The notes: generated by a model not told the origin, from the sequence alone. Positions 35,400 to 48,700 are shown, counted from the stretch's first letter. The stretch: 64,000 nt of DNA from Lepeophtheirus salmonis (GCF_016086655.4 NC_052136.2:6882001-6946000), one strand, 5' to 3'. Numbers and translations: made by a program.

Positions 35400-38300
35400 T
35401 CAATTTCCATTTATTTCCCATTATAACATAAAAAATCGAAAATTTCTGAATAACATCCTTGTTTTTATAAGTCTAATACCCCATCACATGGTGTCACCTC
35501 GTCCCTCCCCCTATCTATGGTTTTTTTTACATCTCTTTTATCTACTTAAACATCAAATGTCATTCCTCTACATTTTAACCCTTAAATTATGAATTTTGTA
35601 TGCGGGTGTAGAAAGCTATTGCGAAAAATCTTTGCTATTCTGCAAATGAATATTTGAAATATATCTACACATGAACGCAGTAACATTTATAACTAACATA
35701 TACTTAAGCATAAATAAAATACAATGTTAACGTAATAACACATACATCAACCAAGTTTTATAAGCATAAATAAAATAACCAATATCTAAAAAAAATCATT
35801 TCCTTTACGCACAAAAAGGCTTACGAATATTTTAAAAATTTATAATTTGCGCATTTTCGGAAATAGTCAAGGCATCAATTGATATTTCTAAGCAATTAAA
35901 GGTATTAAAGTCCTACTGTTTACAATGTTATAAAGAAGTCAGCTAGTGGAAGTGGTAAAATAAGGGGCAGGGCCGTTGATCTAATTGATCAAATCTGCTG
36001 ATAAGAAAATTCCAGCCATATTATCAACTCAATTTCAATGAACTCATGAACATGTTGCCTGCCGATTTTAGTCCATTAGGTAGGACGAACTATCCTAATG
36101 ACACCAAAGTCCTACTGCTGGATGGTGCACCTGTCGACATATCCAGCAAAAACAAGGACATTAAAACATGTAATGTGGGAGAACGAAATGTAGCCATCAT
36201 ACAGTCCTGAACGTATACTTTTAGGCTATACCATTTGGCTGGTTATTAAAGATGTGCAATGAGCAAAGCTTGTCAATTGGTACTCAAGTTTTATTTATAA
36301 GACCAAAAAAGACAGCAAAAATTAGGATCGTATACTTAAAAGGCGAGTGATTTGTTGTAACTTCTTCAAACGTAAAATTTCCCCTCATTCTTTTTTGAGC
36401 ACATTTTATAGATTAAATCTTTCTGGACTAACTTTCTTTCTCTGTAAAATTTAAAATTTATGTTTTCCAAGAAGCATACTAAGTAGAAGTATGTTAATTG
36501 TTGTGCAAGGTATACATTTAAACCTTTGTCCACACGACAATGCTTTCAAAATGCTTCTGTATTTCATTTATTCGGATTCAAAAAGTTTCATTCCACACGA
36601 AGAATAAATTTGTTAAATCCGTTCTGGTGAAGAATGATGATTTATCTAATGAAAGTACTATTTTTACTTACTGGTGTATCTCGTTTTATATGTGTGTGAT
36701 CGGTTTACACTAGATGGCGTTAGAAAAATAAAATTTCATACTAAAAACGATTATATGACAGTTTTGTGATTTTTGACTCGGTATTGTTTGTGCGCACGTC
36801 AAACATGGGCACCACCAAAGAGAAAACACAATATATTATACAAGTTGTTATTTTTCAATAAAGACAGATATGCATGCCAGGCCTCTGAAAATATGAATAG
36901 TGATGATAGTTTTGATACTCAACAGCTAATTACGCACAATTTTGGTTTTTTCAATTCCGTTCTGGTAATTTGACGTAAAAGTTTTACCACACACTGGAAG
37001 GTCAATTGTCGGATATGTAGATAAAATAATGGAAATTTATGAGTCCAGACATCATTTTTTCGATTGCCAAGGAGATCAACATTAATACGAAAAAAAATTA
37101 TTAATTTATATTCATTAGAAAAAATTTAAAAGATAATTGCTTCTACGCCTAAAATGTCAATATAAGAGCAAGAGAGAGGGTTGGAAATATTTATATCTTA
37201 TTATAGAATGATAAGTTTTCACTACACGGATAACAGAAAAAATGACCATAATTTGATAAGTGAACAGTAGTACCAACAGTTTTTTTCTTTTTCATTCATA
37301 AAATTGTAATTTAGTTCAAAAGAAATCCCATCATTTAATTTGGTTGGCCTGAAAGTTGAACAATTTAATTTAAATGGATTATCAATATATCATTTCTATT
37401 TGTGTTAAATTAGTTTGTAATATAATTACTTGAAATAGTATGAACATGAAGGACAATACTATTGGTTTAAAACTTGTGAGGGCCTAAGGCCTAACTATAC
37501 ATATAGATCTACTATCTATCCAAACAAGTACACATAAATATAACTTACATATATATAATTGAATTGTCGTGCAGAAAACACATGAAATATATTTTCATTG
37601 GTTATACTTTTAATATGCATTTGCTAAAAATAAAAATGCAACAGGTTTTTTTTTAAGAATACAAAAAACTGTATTTCATAATAATTATAGTTCATTTTCA
37701 AATGTAAGTGAAGGTCCTGAGGAATCAATATCCCTGAGAGTATAATTTTTACTCCTTTATGCAAACATTGGTCAATTGGTATTGTTTTATACAAATAAAA
37801 TATTTCTCAATTGATTCTAGTATTAAACAAGTCCATTATTTATTTATATCTTGCAATTTTGTACAAGTTGTAACTTGTATAGTAAAATTGTACAAGACAT
37901 ATTTAGTCACATCCTAACATCAGTCACAGTGATAACTTCTTATTTAAATAGGACAAAAATTGAACATTCCATACATGACATTTTTCATGAAATCTTAATG
38001 CATATGTATTATGTGGTAAATTTTAAAATACAAAAGTAATCAGTTGTAGTATTCATGATACATGATGAATTAAATGACACCATAAATTACAGACTACTAA
38101 TTAAAATGACTCTCTTTGTAATTTAATTAGATATTATAAGACGTAACAAGTATTCATTTGTATAGACTTTTTATATATACGAGAGACTATTTTTACAGAT
38201 ATCACAACTTGTGCATAAAATAAACTATAATTTATGTATACACTCTTAATTTTTGAATAATACTACAAAACAGCTAATTAGTTAACTTTAATAAATATAA

Positions 38301-38700
38301 ATTAAAACTTATAGTCATATTTATTTCTAAATATATCTCTTAATTATTTAAAGAAGTGGATAGTAATTTCATTATTTTTATGTTTTTATCAAGTAACATT
38401 TTTTTATAAATATAAATCAAAATTAGTGAAGAGCTAACTAAACCAGCTTCATAAATTTACTGTCTCGATAAAAAAAACCTATTTTATTAAGTGTGTGAAA
38501 AAATCAAAAGATAAGATCTTTGACAAAGGCTTAATATATCTTAATCTATAGAAAAAGGAAGTGTGTTCCATTGATGAAGAAAAAGAAGATAATTTTATCT
38601 TTTTTTAATTTGTTCATTAGTTTATATTAGAACTAATAAATTTAAATTATTTTTATATGAATTTAAACATCAAAAGCTTTACCCCTCTACATACAACTAA
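35400..38700. other. AT-rich region with one transposase-like scrap
   Basis: Apart from the DDE-like fragment near 36045-36165 I see no gene. An ORF at 36773-36973 (66 codons, Cys- and Arg-containing start) lies in a patch of more even composition (36530-37030) that may be an unrecognised repeat. Confidence 0.4.
36045..36165 (+). pseudogene. Possible DDE transposase scrap (pogo- or mariner-like)
   Basis: One open frame reads FNEFMNMLPADFSPLGRTNY followed by PNDTKVLLLDGAPVDISSK. A hydrophobic strand ending in D-G/N-A-P before a Ser/His-Ser pair is the usual second-Asp context of pogo/Tigger and mariner transposases. Only about 40 residues support this. Confidence 0.3.
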
Positions 38701-38704
38701 TAAA

Positions 38705-40040
38705 GTTTCATGTTCTTTCCTTTTCTTTCGTTTTACGGGTCAAAATGATCCGTTTTCAACTTTAACCTATGAAAAATACCTCTTATTAACATTTTTCAGA
38801 CTTGAAATTTCTTGAACTTTTTTTTAACCAAGCTCAACATTCGAAAAATTAAAAAAAAAAATTATCAAATCATTTTTGATGAAAATATCTTTTGTACAAA
38901 AATTGTCTTACGGGTCTTTTTGATATTTTATAACATAAAAAATCTTTAATAAATCATATATATATATGTAAGAAACCCCAAAGGAATTTTGATATTTATT
39001 CTTGTAGAAATCAAATATGATCAATTTCGACAGAGAATAAGAGTAATTTAGTGTAGATTTAAAGTGACAAATATATTTGAAACACAATGTATACATACAT
39101 GAATGCTATTAAAATTACTTCTTGATACAATGACAAAAAAACAAAAATCATAAGTATTAGTTTAGAGCTACATAATTACAAAATAATTAAAACTATACAA
39201 AAGAAGTGAGTTCATGTTTTCATTGATGAAAAATTACATTAATCCATATGTTATAAATTGAGATTAGAGATCAAATTTATAGTTAGTGTGCCCATAAAAA
39301 ATTAGCTCAAAAGTAACCTGTCAAAAGATCTTTAATGAGGAAGAATTGCAAGATCTATAGTTTGAAGACGATGTGTCAGAAAAAGATGATACAAAGGAAT
39401 ACTTTTTTTTATTGAATGTGACATTTTCTTGTCAAAAAAATGGCTAGAATGAATGGATATACCATAAACCATTCGAAAGACATTCTTTATCGTATTGCAA
39501 ATTCATAACTCTAAATATTGAACAAATCAGATTGAAAATGACTAATTTAGAAGATAGGGCAAAAATTAGACAACCCTTGATAAGACTGACCTTCAAGTAT
39601 GAATTGTATTAATTATATTAACAGATGTCTAATGATCTTGTGGTGAGGTTACTCCTAGTTCTTGGAGCCCAGAACACCGTTGAAAGACTTTCAGACATAC
39701 TTAATTATATCAATTTTGCACCATCAAAAAATACTTTACAAAATTTTTTAATGTAGGAAATACAAGTTTAATATATTATCCAACATGTTCAAAATCTATA
39801 TTGCTAACTGCTTTTTTTATGCTATTGATTAATCAATTAATTAAATATATGAAACATTTTATTCGACTTAAAATGATATCTTTATTGTTTATATTACTAA
39901 GCTCAAATTAAAAATCAGCTTTTATATTGTTAATTCATCTTATAGAATATAATTTATGTTAAATTTAAAATAAGTTCAGTGTTTTATAGTAAATATTTAA
40001 GAACAGGTCATTTTGACCCCTAAGGAAAGAGTTGTGTATA
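38705..40040 (+). mobile_element. Probable piggyBac-type element, degenerate
   Basis: The left end TTCTTTCC...ACGGGTCAAAATGATCCG (38712-38758) resembles the complement of the right end, CTCTTTCCTTAGGGGTCAAAATGACC (complement of 40008-40033). A palindromic GGGTCA-type subterminal motif occurs in piggyBac relatives. Inside, the plus strand reads FNEEELQDL, FEDDVSEKDDTKEYFFL and KNG-NEWIYHKPFERHSLSY (39330-39500). The acidic N-terminal region and the W..KPFE-like step are of the kind seen before the DDE domain of piggyBac transposases. The catalytic domain was not recognised. A flanking TTAA was not found, which weakens the call. Confidence 0.45.
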
Positions 40041-40044
40041 AAAA

Positions 40045-42060
40045 GTAAGGACTACACAAAGTTTAAAAAATAATTTTAACGGATAATTTCACATATCCAC
40101 ATTTTTTTGTTTTTTGGATCTTGTTATCCTATTCATGGATCTATTTTTGACGCCTTTTAAAATGGGCACGTGGAGAGATACAGCTTTCCTTCTACTATGA
40201 TATTGGGTTCCCTCTATTTTTATTTAAAAAAACTATAATAAATGGAATTTGGAGAACATTTTTACTCCAAAATCAATGTTTTGACTACATAACAAATATA
40301 TTGTAATAAAAAATCCTACTAAATTTATAAAAGACTTTTATAGTTTAAACGTCTCGTCTGACTAAATACAAATTACCAATCAAATCAAAGTTTATGTGGT
40401 ATGGTGAAAAAAAAGTTTGGATAATTATCAGTTTGTACATAAATTTATAAGGAAATGTAGTATAGATTCTTCATATATTCCAAAATCAAATATTGAACTC
40501 GTGAATACAATTTAAATTTATTATGTACTTATAAACGGGTGATTAATTGTTACATTGCTTAAATATTAGAGTTGATAACCATTATATAAAAAGGTAATCA
40601 AACATAAGAATTTTGGAAACATAAGATTGAATGTTTCGTATCAAGCAACTTTATTGTAAATATTTGTCGACAACCTAGTTCTAAAAAGAAATGATAAGAA
40701 TGTAAAAAAGTTATAGAATTCATATTTTAATCTACTAAGAGCTTTTTTTATTAAGAGAAGAAAAAAATTGTAAGTACCTTTTTTGTAATAACTGACGAAA
40801 ATTTAATTTTCTTATTTGACAAACAATATTATACTTAGAAAAAGTTAGAATATAGGTTGATTTGTAGAAACATGACATAAAACGTGTGTAAAATATTTTT
40901 TGATGGCAATTTGAGCAGTTTCATTTTTATGAGCGACTATAATTAAAATTTAATTCTTGAGTAGAGAACATATTAGTATAAACTGCGTGTACTCATGAAA
41001 GAAAAAACAGTTACACTGTTTGTTTTTTATTACACGACTTGTATTGATAAAATATTTAATCAGTTTTATTAATACTGTTTATTATTTATTGATAATAGCT
41101 TATTGAATTAAACAGAGGATCCAGATTGTAATTGTAGGTGTGTTGCACCATTTTAACAAATGGTGCAACGCGAGGTAAATAAAAATACGAAATATCTCTG
41201 ATGTGTGTCCTCTACCACACTTTTTCCTTTTATTCTTTGTCGATGGAGTTTGACGTCATAGTCAATATACTATTAAATTCATTTATTCAATTCACGCATA
41301 ATGAATAAGTAATTGATCTTAATAATGTAAGCTACAATGTTTCATAGTTTTTAAAACTAATTATACCTTAAAAATAAAATGTATTATAGAGAGAAATTAT
41401 TTATATTTCGAATACATAATAAAATACTCAAATTACTTCAAAAGTTGCAATAAATTAGAGTAGTTTTAGTTTAGTCATGGATTACTTTAGTAATTCATGG
41501 TTAAGTATACACAACAGCAAAATGAAAAAATACTCACAAACTTAATAACTTAGCTCAATTTGCGTTTTTCATACATTTCATGAAAAGGTTACTGTATTGT
41601 AGATTATGTAAATCTGAAGGAGTTGATGATTGAATCAAACTTATACACACTGGAGTTATAAGTAGGAACTTCATATTCGTTGATATCATCATGGATAGAT
41701 AAGCTGGACGTAGCTAGAAGTATGATCATAGATTAATCTATAAATTAACACAAATGGCAACCGCACAAATCCAAGTTTTATTGCAGGACTCCATTTCCAG
41801 TCACTATATAAATAGCGGTATTCTAGGAAAGTGTATCAATTTAATATAATAGTAATTTATTACAAATTACAAGTAAAACGATAACTAAACAATATTATAT
41901 TATGACCTTTTCACATGGACTCATGACGAAAATCGATACTGGGATTTGTTGGGTTGGGGGTATAACTGTAAGTCTTTGCTAGAATCAAAGAAGATACGAA
42001 ATCGAGTATTTCTTTTATGTTGTCTTGTTTGATACGGAGTGGGACTTGTCTTTTTGTTCC
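40045..42060. other. AT-rich region with a perfect 12-bp hairpin
   Basis: No coding relic seen. A perfect stem gttgcaccattt/aaatggtgcaac with a 4-nt loop lies at 41142-41169. Confidence 0.45.
41142..41169. repeat. Perfect 12-bp stem-loop, 4-nt loop
   Basis: GTTGCACCATTT, loop TAAC, AAATGGTGCAAC. It has no run of T that would suggest a terminator role, and its function is unknown. Confidence 0.7.
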
Positions 42061-42067
42061 TTCCTCA

Positions 42068-42175
42068 CCCTAACAGCTGCTTTTAGTTAATCTAGTGAAA
42101 CATCATGACAGCTAAGATGCTCTCCTTCAAAGTATTCTTCAAATACTATGTTAATTTTTACTTTTTTTAAATACT
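42068..42175. repeat. Dispersed repeat family F1, third copy
   Basis: CCTCACCCTAACAGCT, TTAATCTAGTGAAACATCAT, GACAGCT, CTCTCCTTCAAAGTATTCTT and CAAAT follow in the same order as at 5786 and in the right arm of the 16.5-kb hairpin. In this copy the spacing between the CTCTCC block and the TTCTTCAAAT block equals that in the hairpin. Confidence 0.65.
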
Positions 42176-42848
42176 GGCAAAACTGATTCACTAATTAATA
42201 ATGGGACATTATTAAATCTACACCCGTTATGATAAAAATTTATGAAGTTTTTTATTTTATTTTATACATTTCTAAGAGTAGATCTCAATTAAGAATGAAT
42301 AAAAGTTACATAATACATCTAAATTATTATTTATTTCTATTTCAACCAAAATAAATCATGTTACATAATTATTATATGATTCTTTAATAATTATTATAAT
42401 TTGATAATAACGATAATAGGAATTCCACTAATCTTTTTTTCTTTTTATAATAAATTAATTGATCACTTTAATTAAATGTTGTATTAAACCCTTGTTGAGC
42501 TATCTTATTCCATAAGTACAATACATAATCTCTCCAAATGATTGATACAAATGCTGACATTTACATTAAATGTGGTTAATATAAAATGAAGTTGACAAGG
42601 AATGACATTTCAACTAAGGTCATGAGAAGAAACATATAAACCACACAGAGAAAAAGTTGTAACGTAAACAATTCAAAAATACTTTAACCCTCTAGATAAC
42701 TTTGAAATTCATTTCTTTCTCATTAATTATACTACATGGATATTATGAGAAAATGTTTGTGAAAAGGATCTTGAAAAGGGGGTGGGGGTATTTACAGCAT
42801 CATTGTCTTAGAATTTACGTAACACACTTTTTAATGTTGTTTTTTTTT

Positions 42849-43456
42849 TACTGGGTGAAGATTTAAGTATGAACAATTTGCATTATGGGAATAGTTTTGT
42901 ATTTATCTGCTAAAAATATATTACTAAATATTTTATAATCTTGCACAAAGAACATAAAATTCATATTTTATTAAGTATAAAGCCGTTTGTTCTTAATAAT
43001 AACCTTCAATCGGCATCAAAGTGACAAGTAAGTCCATAAACCATAGTCCGGATAAGCCATTCGTTCCTTGAGAGGACTCAAATTTGGTGCAAATTTAGCA
43101 CAATCCCAGACATATAACTCCATTATATGCTCTAATCAAGGGGGTTAAAGTCAGGCAAAGATGACGGTGAAATGTATATTTTGTCCTAAAAAAACCATAT
43201 AGAGTTGACTTGAATACGTTTAATGAATTACAAATTTTACAAACTTTGGCATTGAATATCAATATATATTGCGATCTGATTTTGGATTTCGTTTGGGATA
43301 TCAAAAATTCGTTAAAATATTTGAAAACTTTTTTTGTAAGCGTAAAACAATAATATTTGAATTATGGAAATTTACGGAACTTTTCCATTGGGTTTCATTA
43401 TAACTTTAAAAAATCATAAACTAAGATTATCATGTAATCTAAATTTATACCCTGTA
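42849..43456 (-). mobile_element. Mariner deletion derivative, ~608 bp, with weak inverted repeats
   Basis: The left end TACTGGGTGAAGATTTAAGT and the complement of the right end, TACAGGGTATAAATTTAGAT, agree at 14 of 20 positions without gaps and begin with TA. The interior is a minus-strand transposase with its middle missing. Confidence 0.6.
42985..43304 (-). pseudogene. Internally deleted mariner transposase
   Basis: The minus strand starts MISQTKSKIRSQYILIFNAK at 43304 and continues KICNSLNVFKSTLYGFFRTK, matching the mariner N-terminal helix-turn-helix (SLNVS.STVYR.). It then passes directly into PSSLPDFNPLD (about 43145-43175), the third-Asp block, with SIW-like sequence after a stop. 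LKERMAYPDYGLWTYLSL lies further on (about 43040-43095) in another frame and could be the C-terminal part. The first- and second-Asp blocks are missing, as in the copies at 25.4, 30.7 and 34.3 kb. Confidence 0.6.
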
Positions 43457-43459
43457 TAT

Positions 43460-44405
43460 TACCCCGTAAAAACAGTTAAATCTCAAAAGTAAGAACTCAT
43501 TTAATTTTCTTTTATGGTTTTAATATTTGTAATAAATGAATGTTACAATTTAGCCTTGTTAAATATTATCCTTACCTATTTATAGAAACTAAAATATTCT
43601 TAATTGAAGGTTAAATAATTAAATAAAATCCCATACTATCGTTTGCACATTTTTTTAAATTCCTATGAATCTTAAGTACCGAGTCATTCAAAGTAGTAAG
43701 GCGTATTAAATGTATCTCTATATAACTATTTATTATAAAATAAGGTAGAATAAATATTTTTCATAATTTTGTGTCAACAAGATGATTTGCATTTATAAAA
43801 ATTAAAAAAACAAAATATATATATCTTATATGTTTTGTAAAAAAAAAAAAAATTTAATAATATAGGGTTGTTTATAAATTTTTTGATTAAGTATCAACTA
43901 TTTCTATAATTTTGTTTGTTACAAAATAGAAGTAACGTGATTAACAAAAAATCAATAAATGCATACAAACATTTTTCATATAAATAACAGTTCCAAAGTT
44001 TACTTTCCTTCATTATTGATTACATCCATTCGACAATATTATTAAAGGATTGAAAGTAACATAAAATAATTTTTTTCTATATCCCATTTGAACAAGATTT
44101 GTCGTTTGAAGACATGATTTCCAAAAAATTGGAACATAGAATAATTGTATTAATTTTAATGGTATTTATTACGATATTTGACTTGTGTCATTATGTTGAA
44201 TGTATTTGCCAAAAAAAAGCAATAAAATAATACCAGTATAAAGTATTTGTTATGCCAAATAAAATAATATATATCGGTTTATGATGTGATTTATAACAAA
44301 GGGAAAATACTCAATTACTGCTACCTTACCGTAAACTATCATGATACCGTCAACTATTATAGGATATTCATAGATTTAATTATAAAAATTCACGTCTATT
44401 GGTTA
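43460..44405. other. AT-rich gap, nothing recognised
   Basis: Low-complexity A/T runs only (for example an A run around 43838-43851). Confidence 0.45.
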
Positions 44406-44408
44406 ATA

Positions 44409-44500
44409 CCTGAGCATATCTCACTTCCAGATAAGTTTGTTTTACACACGAACATTATGTAGTATATTATTATTTGACGATATTCTGATGTTTTTCTTTA
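44409..44500. repeat. Dispersed repeat F2, copy 2
   Basis: AGCATATCTCACTTCC, ATAAGTTTGTTTTACACA, CGAACATTATGTAGTATAT and TTGACGATATT correspond block by block to 17665-17760. Confidence 0.55.
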
Positions 44501-45250
44501 TATAATTGAGTATTTATCCTAACAAAAATAAGAAAAATGACTGTTTGTATTACTTTTGAATTCAAATATTATTCCAGCTTTAAAAAAAAAACTTAACTTC
44601 ATACTAACTGATTTTTTTTTAAACTACTAAAAGTCAAAACATTCAAATTTCTAGTATAACTTATCGGGGTCATTAAAAAAACTACATGAAGACTTCCCTC
44701 AGTGAAGTTTCACAGGAGGTATGTTTTTGCTTCTTTTTGTAAGATATATTGACTGTTGGTAACTCGGATTATGGAAAAAGTTATAGAAACATTTTGATCT
44801 TAATTGGTATGAAAATAAAATATAGCAAAAAAATCCAATTTACGAAAATTGACCATAGGGGGAGGTTTGCGCTCTAGTACATGCCAATTCTAGTTAAAAG
44901 AAAACTTTGTGTATTTATTTGGCAAAACCAAAAAGCTACAAATCGTTTGAATTTAATAATTGATTTATTGTTCGAACTCAAACTACAGTAAATTTGAAAT
45001 TTTTGACTCTAATCCAATACACATCATGTTTTTATTTTCTTAAAAAGTTGAATTTGAACAAAACTTCCATTCAGAAAATGGAATAATGACATTAATATTT
45101 CTATTTTGAGTATTTATTAAAGTTACAAGCCTATAACTAGAGCACCTACATTATCCAAGTAATTAACAAGGAGTAGCGTATTATTTTTCTAGTACCTAAT
45201 GTTTTCATTAATAAATGAAATAAAATGTTTCACGACACTCTTCTTTAGAT

Positions 45251-45748
45251 CATTATAACTTATTCATAAAACATAGTGATGAGGAATATCTTTGCATATA
45301 TTATAGAAAAATATTGAATGTATAATTTAAAGAAAGATATATGTAAAAATATATATATCTAAGAAATTTTGTTCCATTACACATTGAATATTTTTCTACA
45401 ATAAAAGCTACTATAATATTTCTCATCATTATATGTACTATGAATAAGTTATAGGGTCTTAAGAAAAATGTCGTTTTTCATCCTTTTTCAATCTAAAAAC
45501 AGAAATATTTCGAGTTCAGAACAAGATACAGAATCAATCAAAACACTTTAAGCCAACTTTTTATGTGGGGATCGTTTAAAGGGTAAAAAATGACTTTGAA
45601 AGATAATAGCCTCGAATTACTATAATACTAGATATTTCAGAAATCAGCTGACTGAGAGAAAGACTGCGTTCAGCTTTGGATTCTTCACTCATTGATAAAT
45701 TCGATTTTTTTCTTCAATTCATTTCTATAAAATGAGCGTTTCCCTGTG
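45251..45748. mobile_element. Foldback family F3, second copy (rearranged)
   Basis: An inner inverted repeat, 45251-45329 against 45377-45455, shares CTATAACTTATTCATA and GAAAAATATT with the F3 element at 28.5 kb. Beyond it lie TACTATAATACTAGATATTT, CAGCTGACTGA, TTTGGATTCT, TTCAATTCATTT and a terminal CCCTGTG (45614-45748), in the same order as in arm B of the first copy. The matching outer left arm is absent, and about 150 bp of other sequence (45456-45610) lies within the arm, so this copy is truncated and rearranged. Confidence 0.7.
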
Positions 45749-45754
45749 GTATAT

Positions 45755-48700
45755 ATTTAATCAAAATAAGTAATTTTTTGACAAGCAGTACTTTTTAAAG
45801 AAGTTTTCAAGAAAACACTTCGATATTGTTATGAAATAGACAATTATACATTACAAATTGACAGAAATAAAAATATTTGGCACATTTTTGTTATAAAAAT
45901 ATATCTTTTAGGAAGGGAATTAATTGCACACGTCAAGGAATGCCCGTTTTGTTTTCATCTAGGCTAAACCATCCCAATCATTTTTAATACATTGTAAAAA
46001 TCCAAATTGTATTGGTAAAATTAATAGCCAAATAGGTACATCATTTTTTCATAAGTTAAAAAAATGCATCAAAATTTTAAAAAATTTTATGTACTAATAA
46101 ACCTTCATTTTTCCAAATTAGTTATATGTTTGAGTTAATATGTTTCTCCGTCATCATTATATTAATGAACTGAAGATACTTTTAATTCAAGGTCATTTTT
46201 TATTTGTTCATTGTTATTTTATTTACTGCATTCATCTGGTTAAAACATGTAAAATAATATTGATATTGATTTCCCATGGATATTCTCAAATATATTTTTT
46301 TAAAGAATTTTTGAAGGAAACAATTTTTTTTTTCAAAGTCAATTTTTAATCGTTCAGGTTTAGCCATTAATATATTTGTAACTCGATAAAAATGAACGGA
46401 TTTCTTAAAGTATAATTCATTATTAATTTATAAATTTTTTAATAAGTTTTTCTTATTAATATATTTGTTTCTGGTTTATGCATTTTTTAATAATTTTTTT
46501 TCATTAATAGACGTGCCAAAAATATATTCTTTGGTAGATACGTATAAAACCCCTTGGGACCCCTCCAAGATCCATAAAGAATATAAAACATATCAAAGTA
46601 TGAAACATACAAATACTTGCTTAGTTAGTGTATCTAGCTCAAGAGAAAAATTGAGACTCATTGTTTTAGGTCAACACTGGATAATATACATCACCCTTTT
46701 CTAGCCAATTAAGCAAATGGAAGGCAATAAACTCAACGTGCAATGTCTTTATGGAAAAAAGTGTAGACTATCTTATGGCCCGCCCTATATTAAGAGAGAC
46801 ACCAAGCCATGAATGAGGAAAACGAAGATCTTCGTATTTTAAGATTTATTCAATCTAAAAAATAAGAAATATAATTGAACAAAATTTTAATATTAACTAG
46901 GTTTTAGAATCTGTTGTAGCAGCAGAAATACACCATTTGGTGGTAGTCTTCGGTACCATATAATTTGTACAGTTTTATTTCATGTATGTGTAGCAAGCAT
47001 TAATAAATATTTAACAAATTAACGTACCCTGTTTTAATTTTATTTGAGAAATAGTTTTGTATGTTAATCTTTTATTTATTACTCGTCTAAACACGAGAAT
47101 ATAAACTATTATTACTTTTGATTATTTGCTGGGTTTTTTAGAGACGTATATGATACAAATATAGTTAAATTTATATTTAAAAAAAATAATTAACAATTTA
47201 TCAATTTTGGTTAACGAGTAATTCATTTACATCAAATTTGCTTGTGATCAAAGGCACTGCTGTACATTTTATATGTTTATTGGATGTTTTTATTGATATT
47301 GTATCTTGCAAACTTTCCTCAAAAAATATAAATAAACAATAGATTGTAGTTTGTAATTCTGATTGGAAGCTCAGTTTAAGGTAATGTACTTACCATGGGT
47401 TCTTATGGTCCAAACAAACAAAAAATTCTAACAAAAACTTACACTGATAACTTTATAACAACACTTTTCAGACTATCAACAAGAAAATATATCATTCATA
47501 TTTGATACAACTCTATGGATAGATCACTACATTAATATCAGTTGTAAAACTATGACAAACACAATTCAATATTTCACAATCTGTCATTATCGATCATGTA
47601 ATTATGTCTAAATAGCAATGTTGAATTTTGATATAAGAACCATGAAATTCTTCATTTCCCACATCAATGATCATCCACTTATATATTTATAACTGCAAAA
47701 GCTACGTATGAAGGATAATTTCTATAAATAATTCATTTTATGGTAATTTTATTTTAATTAATGTTCGTATCTCTGATTTTTATAAGTTTTCAACGTGCAT
47801 CAAAAATTTTAAATGCAAAAACAGATATTTGCCTTTCAATAAAATTTCTTTCATCATTTTCATTTAAAATGTTGTTGTATTTGATTACAACAAATATGAA
47901 ACAATAGCATAAGATTTTATTACTTGATTGAGCTCATGATATGGATTATGTCATTAATGGAGTCATTTTTTGTAAAGAAAGTCTACAAATAAAAATGTTA
48001 TCCTAGTTTACTTTAGAAACCATTGTTGTAACCGACTTTTGGCTATATTCAACTTTATCGGTATTTTAAAATAGTCTAAAAATAACAATCACAATTATAA
48101 AAAAGTAATAATTAACTATAATAATTAGTATAGATATTTACAATCTTTACTCTACCAATATCACATGGTCCCCCAAACGTTTTTGTTAATCTAGATAAAA
48201 TGTACGTGTCATATAAATAATAATCACAGGAATAATTTCAATATGTATAAAATGATCCTTCAATCTTTTATTTAGATTCGAAATAGTTTTGTAGACAAAT
48301 TTATAAGCTTGCATGGCTTAAGAACAGGTGGGATCACTTTTGTTACACAAAATCTGTCAAGGGAGCTGCCATATTATCATTGTTCTTGTGTTAAGCGGGA
48401 GTAGGATTCCAGAAAATATCGGGATTTCGTTAAAAAATAATAAATTAATAAAATAAAAAATAATACATTTTTTAGATTAAGTTTGTCTTTCCTCCCCATG
48501 TATTCTAATGTTCTTCATTTTAAGTATTATCTCTAATAATACGTGGCCTGTTTTTTAGTTCCTGTGGTTCTATCTGATTTAAATTCCTTTACTCAGTCAG
48601 ATCCAAAAATGTAAATAATTTAATAGTAAGTGATGAAATTGCTAATTTTTGGGGGATTTTATATTACTAAATAAAACTTAAAATAATAAAATGCTGGAAA

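Noticed and set aside
41142..41169. Transcription terminator
   Set aside because: A perfect stem-loop but without a following T run, in a eukaryotic context.
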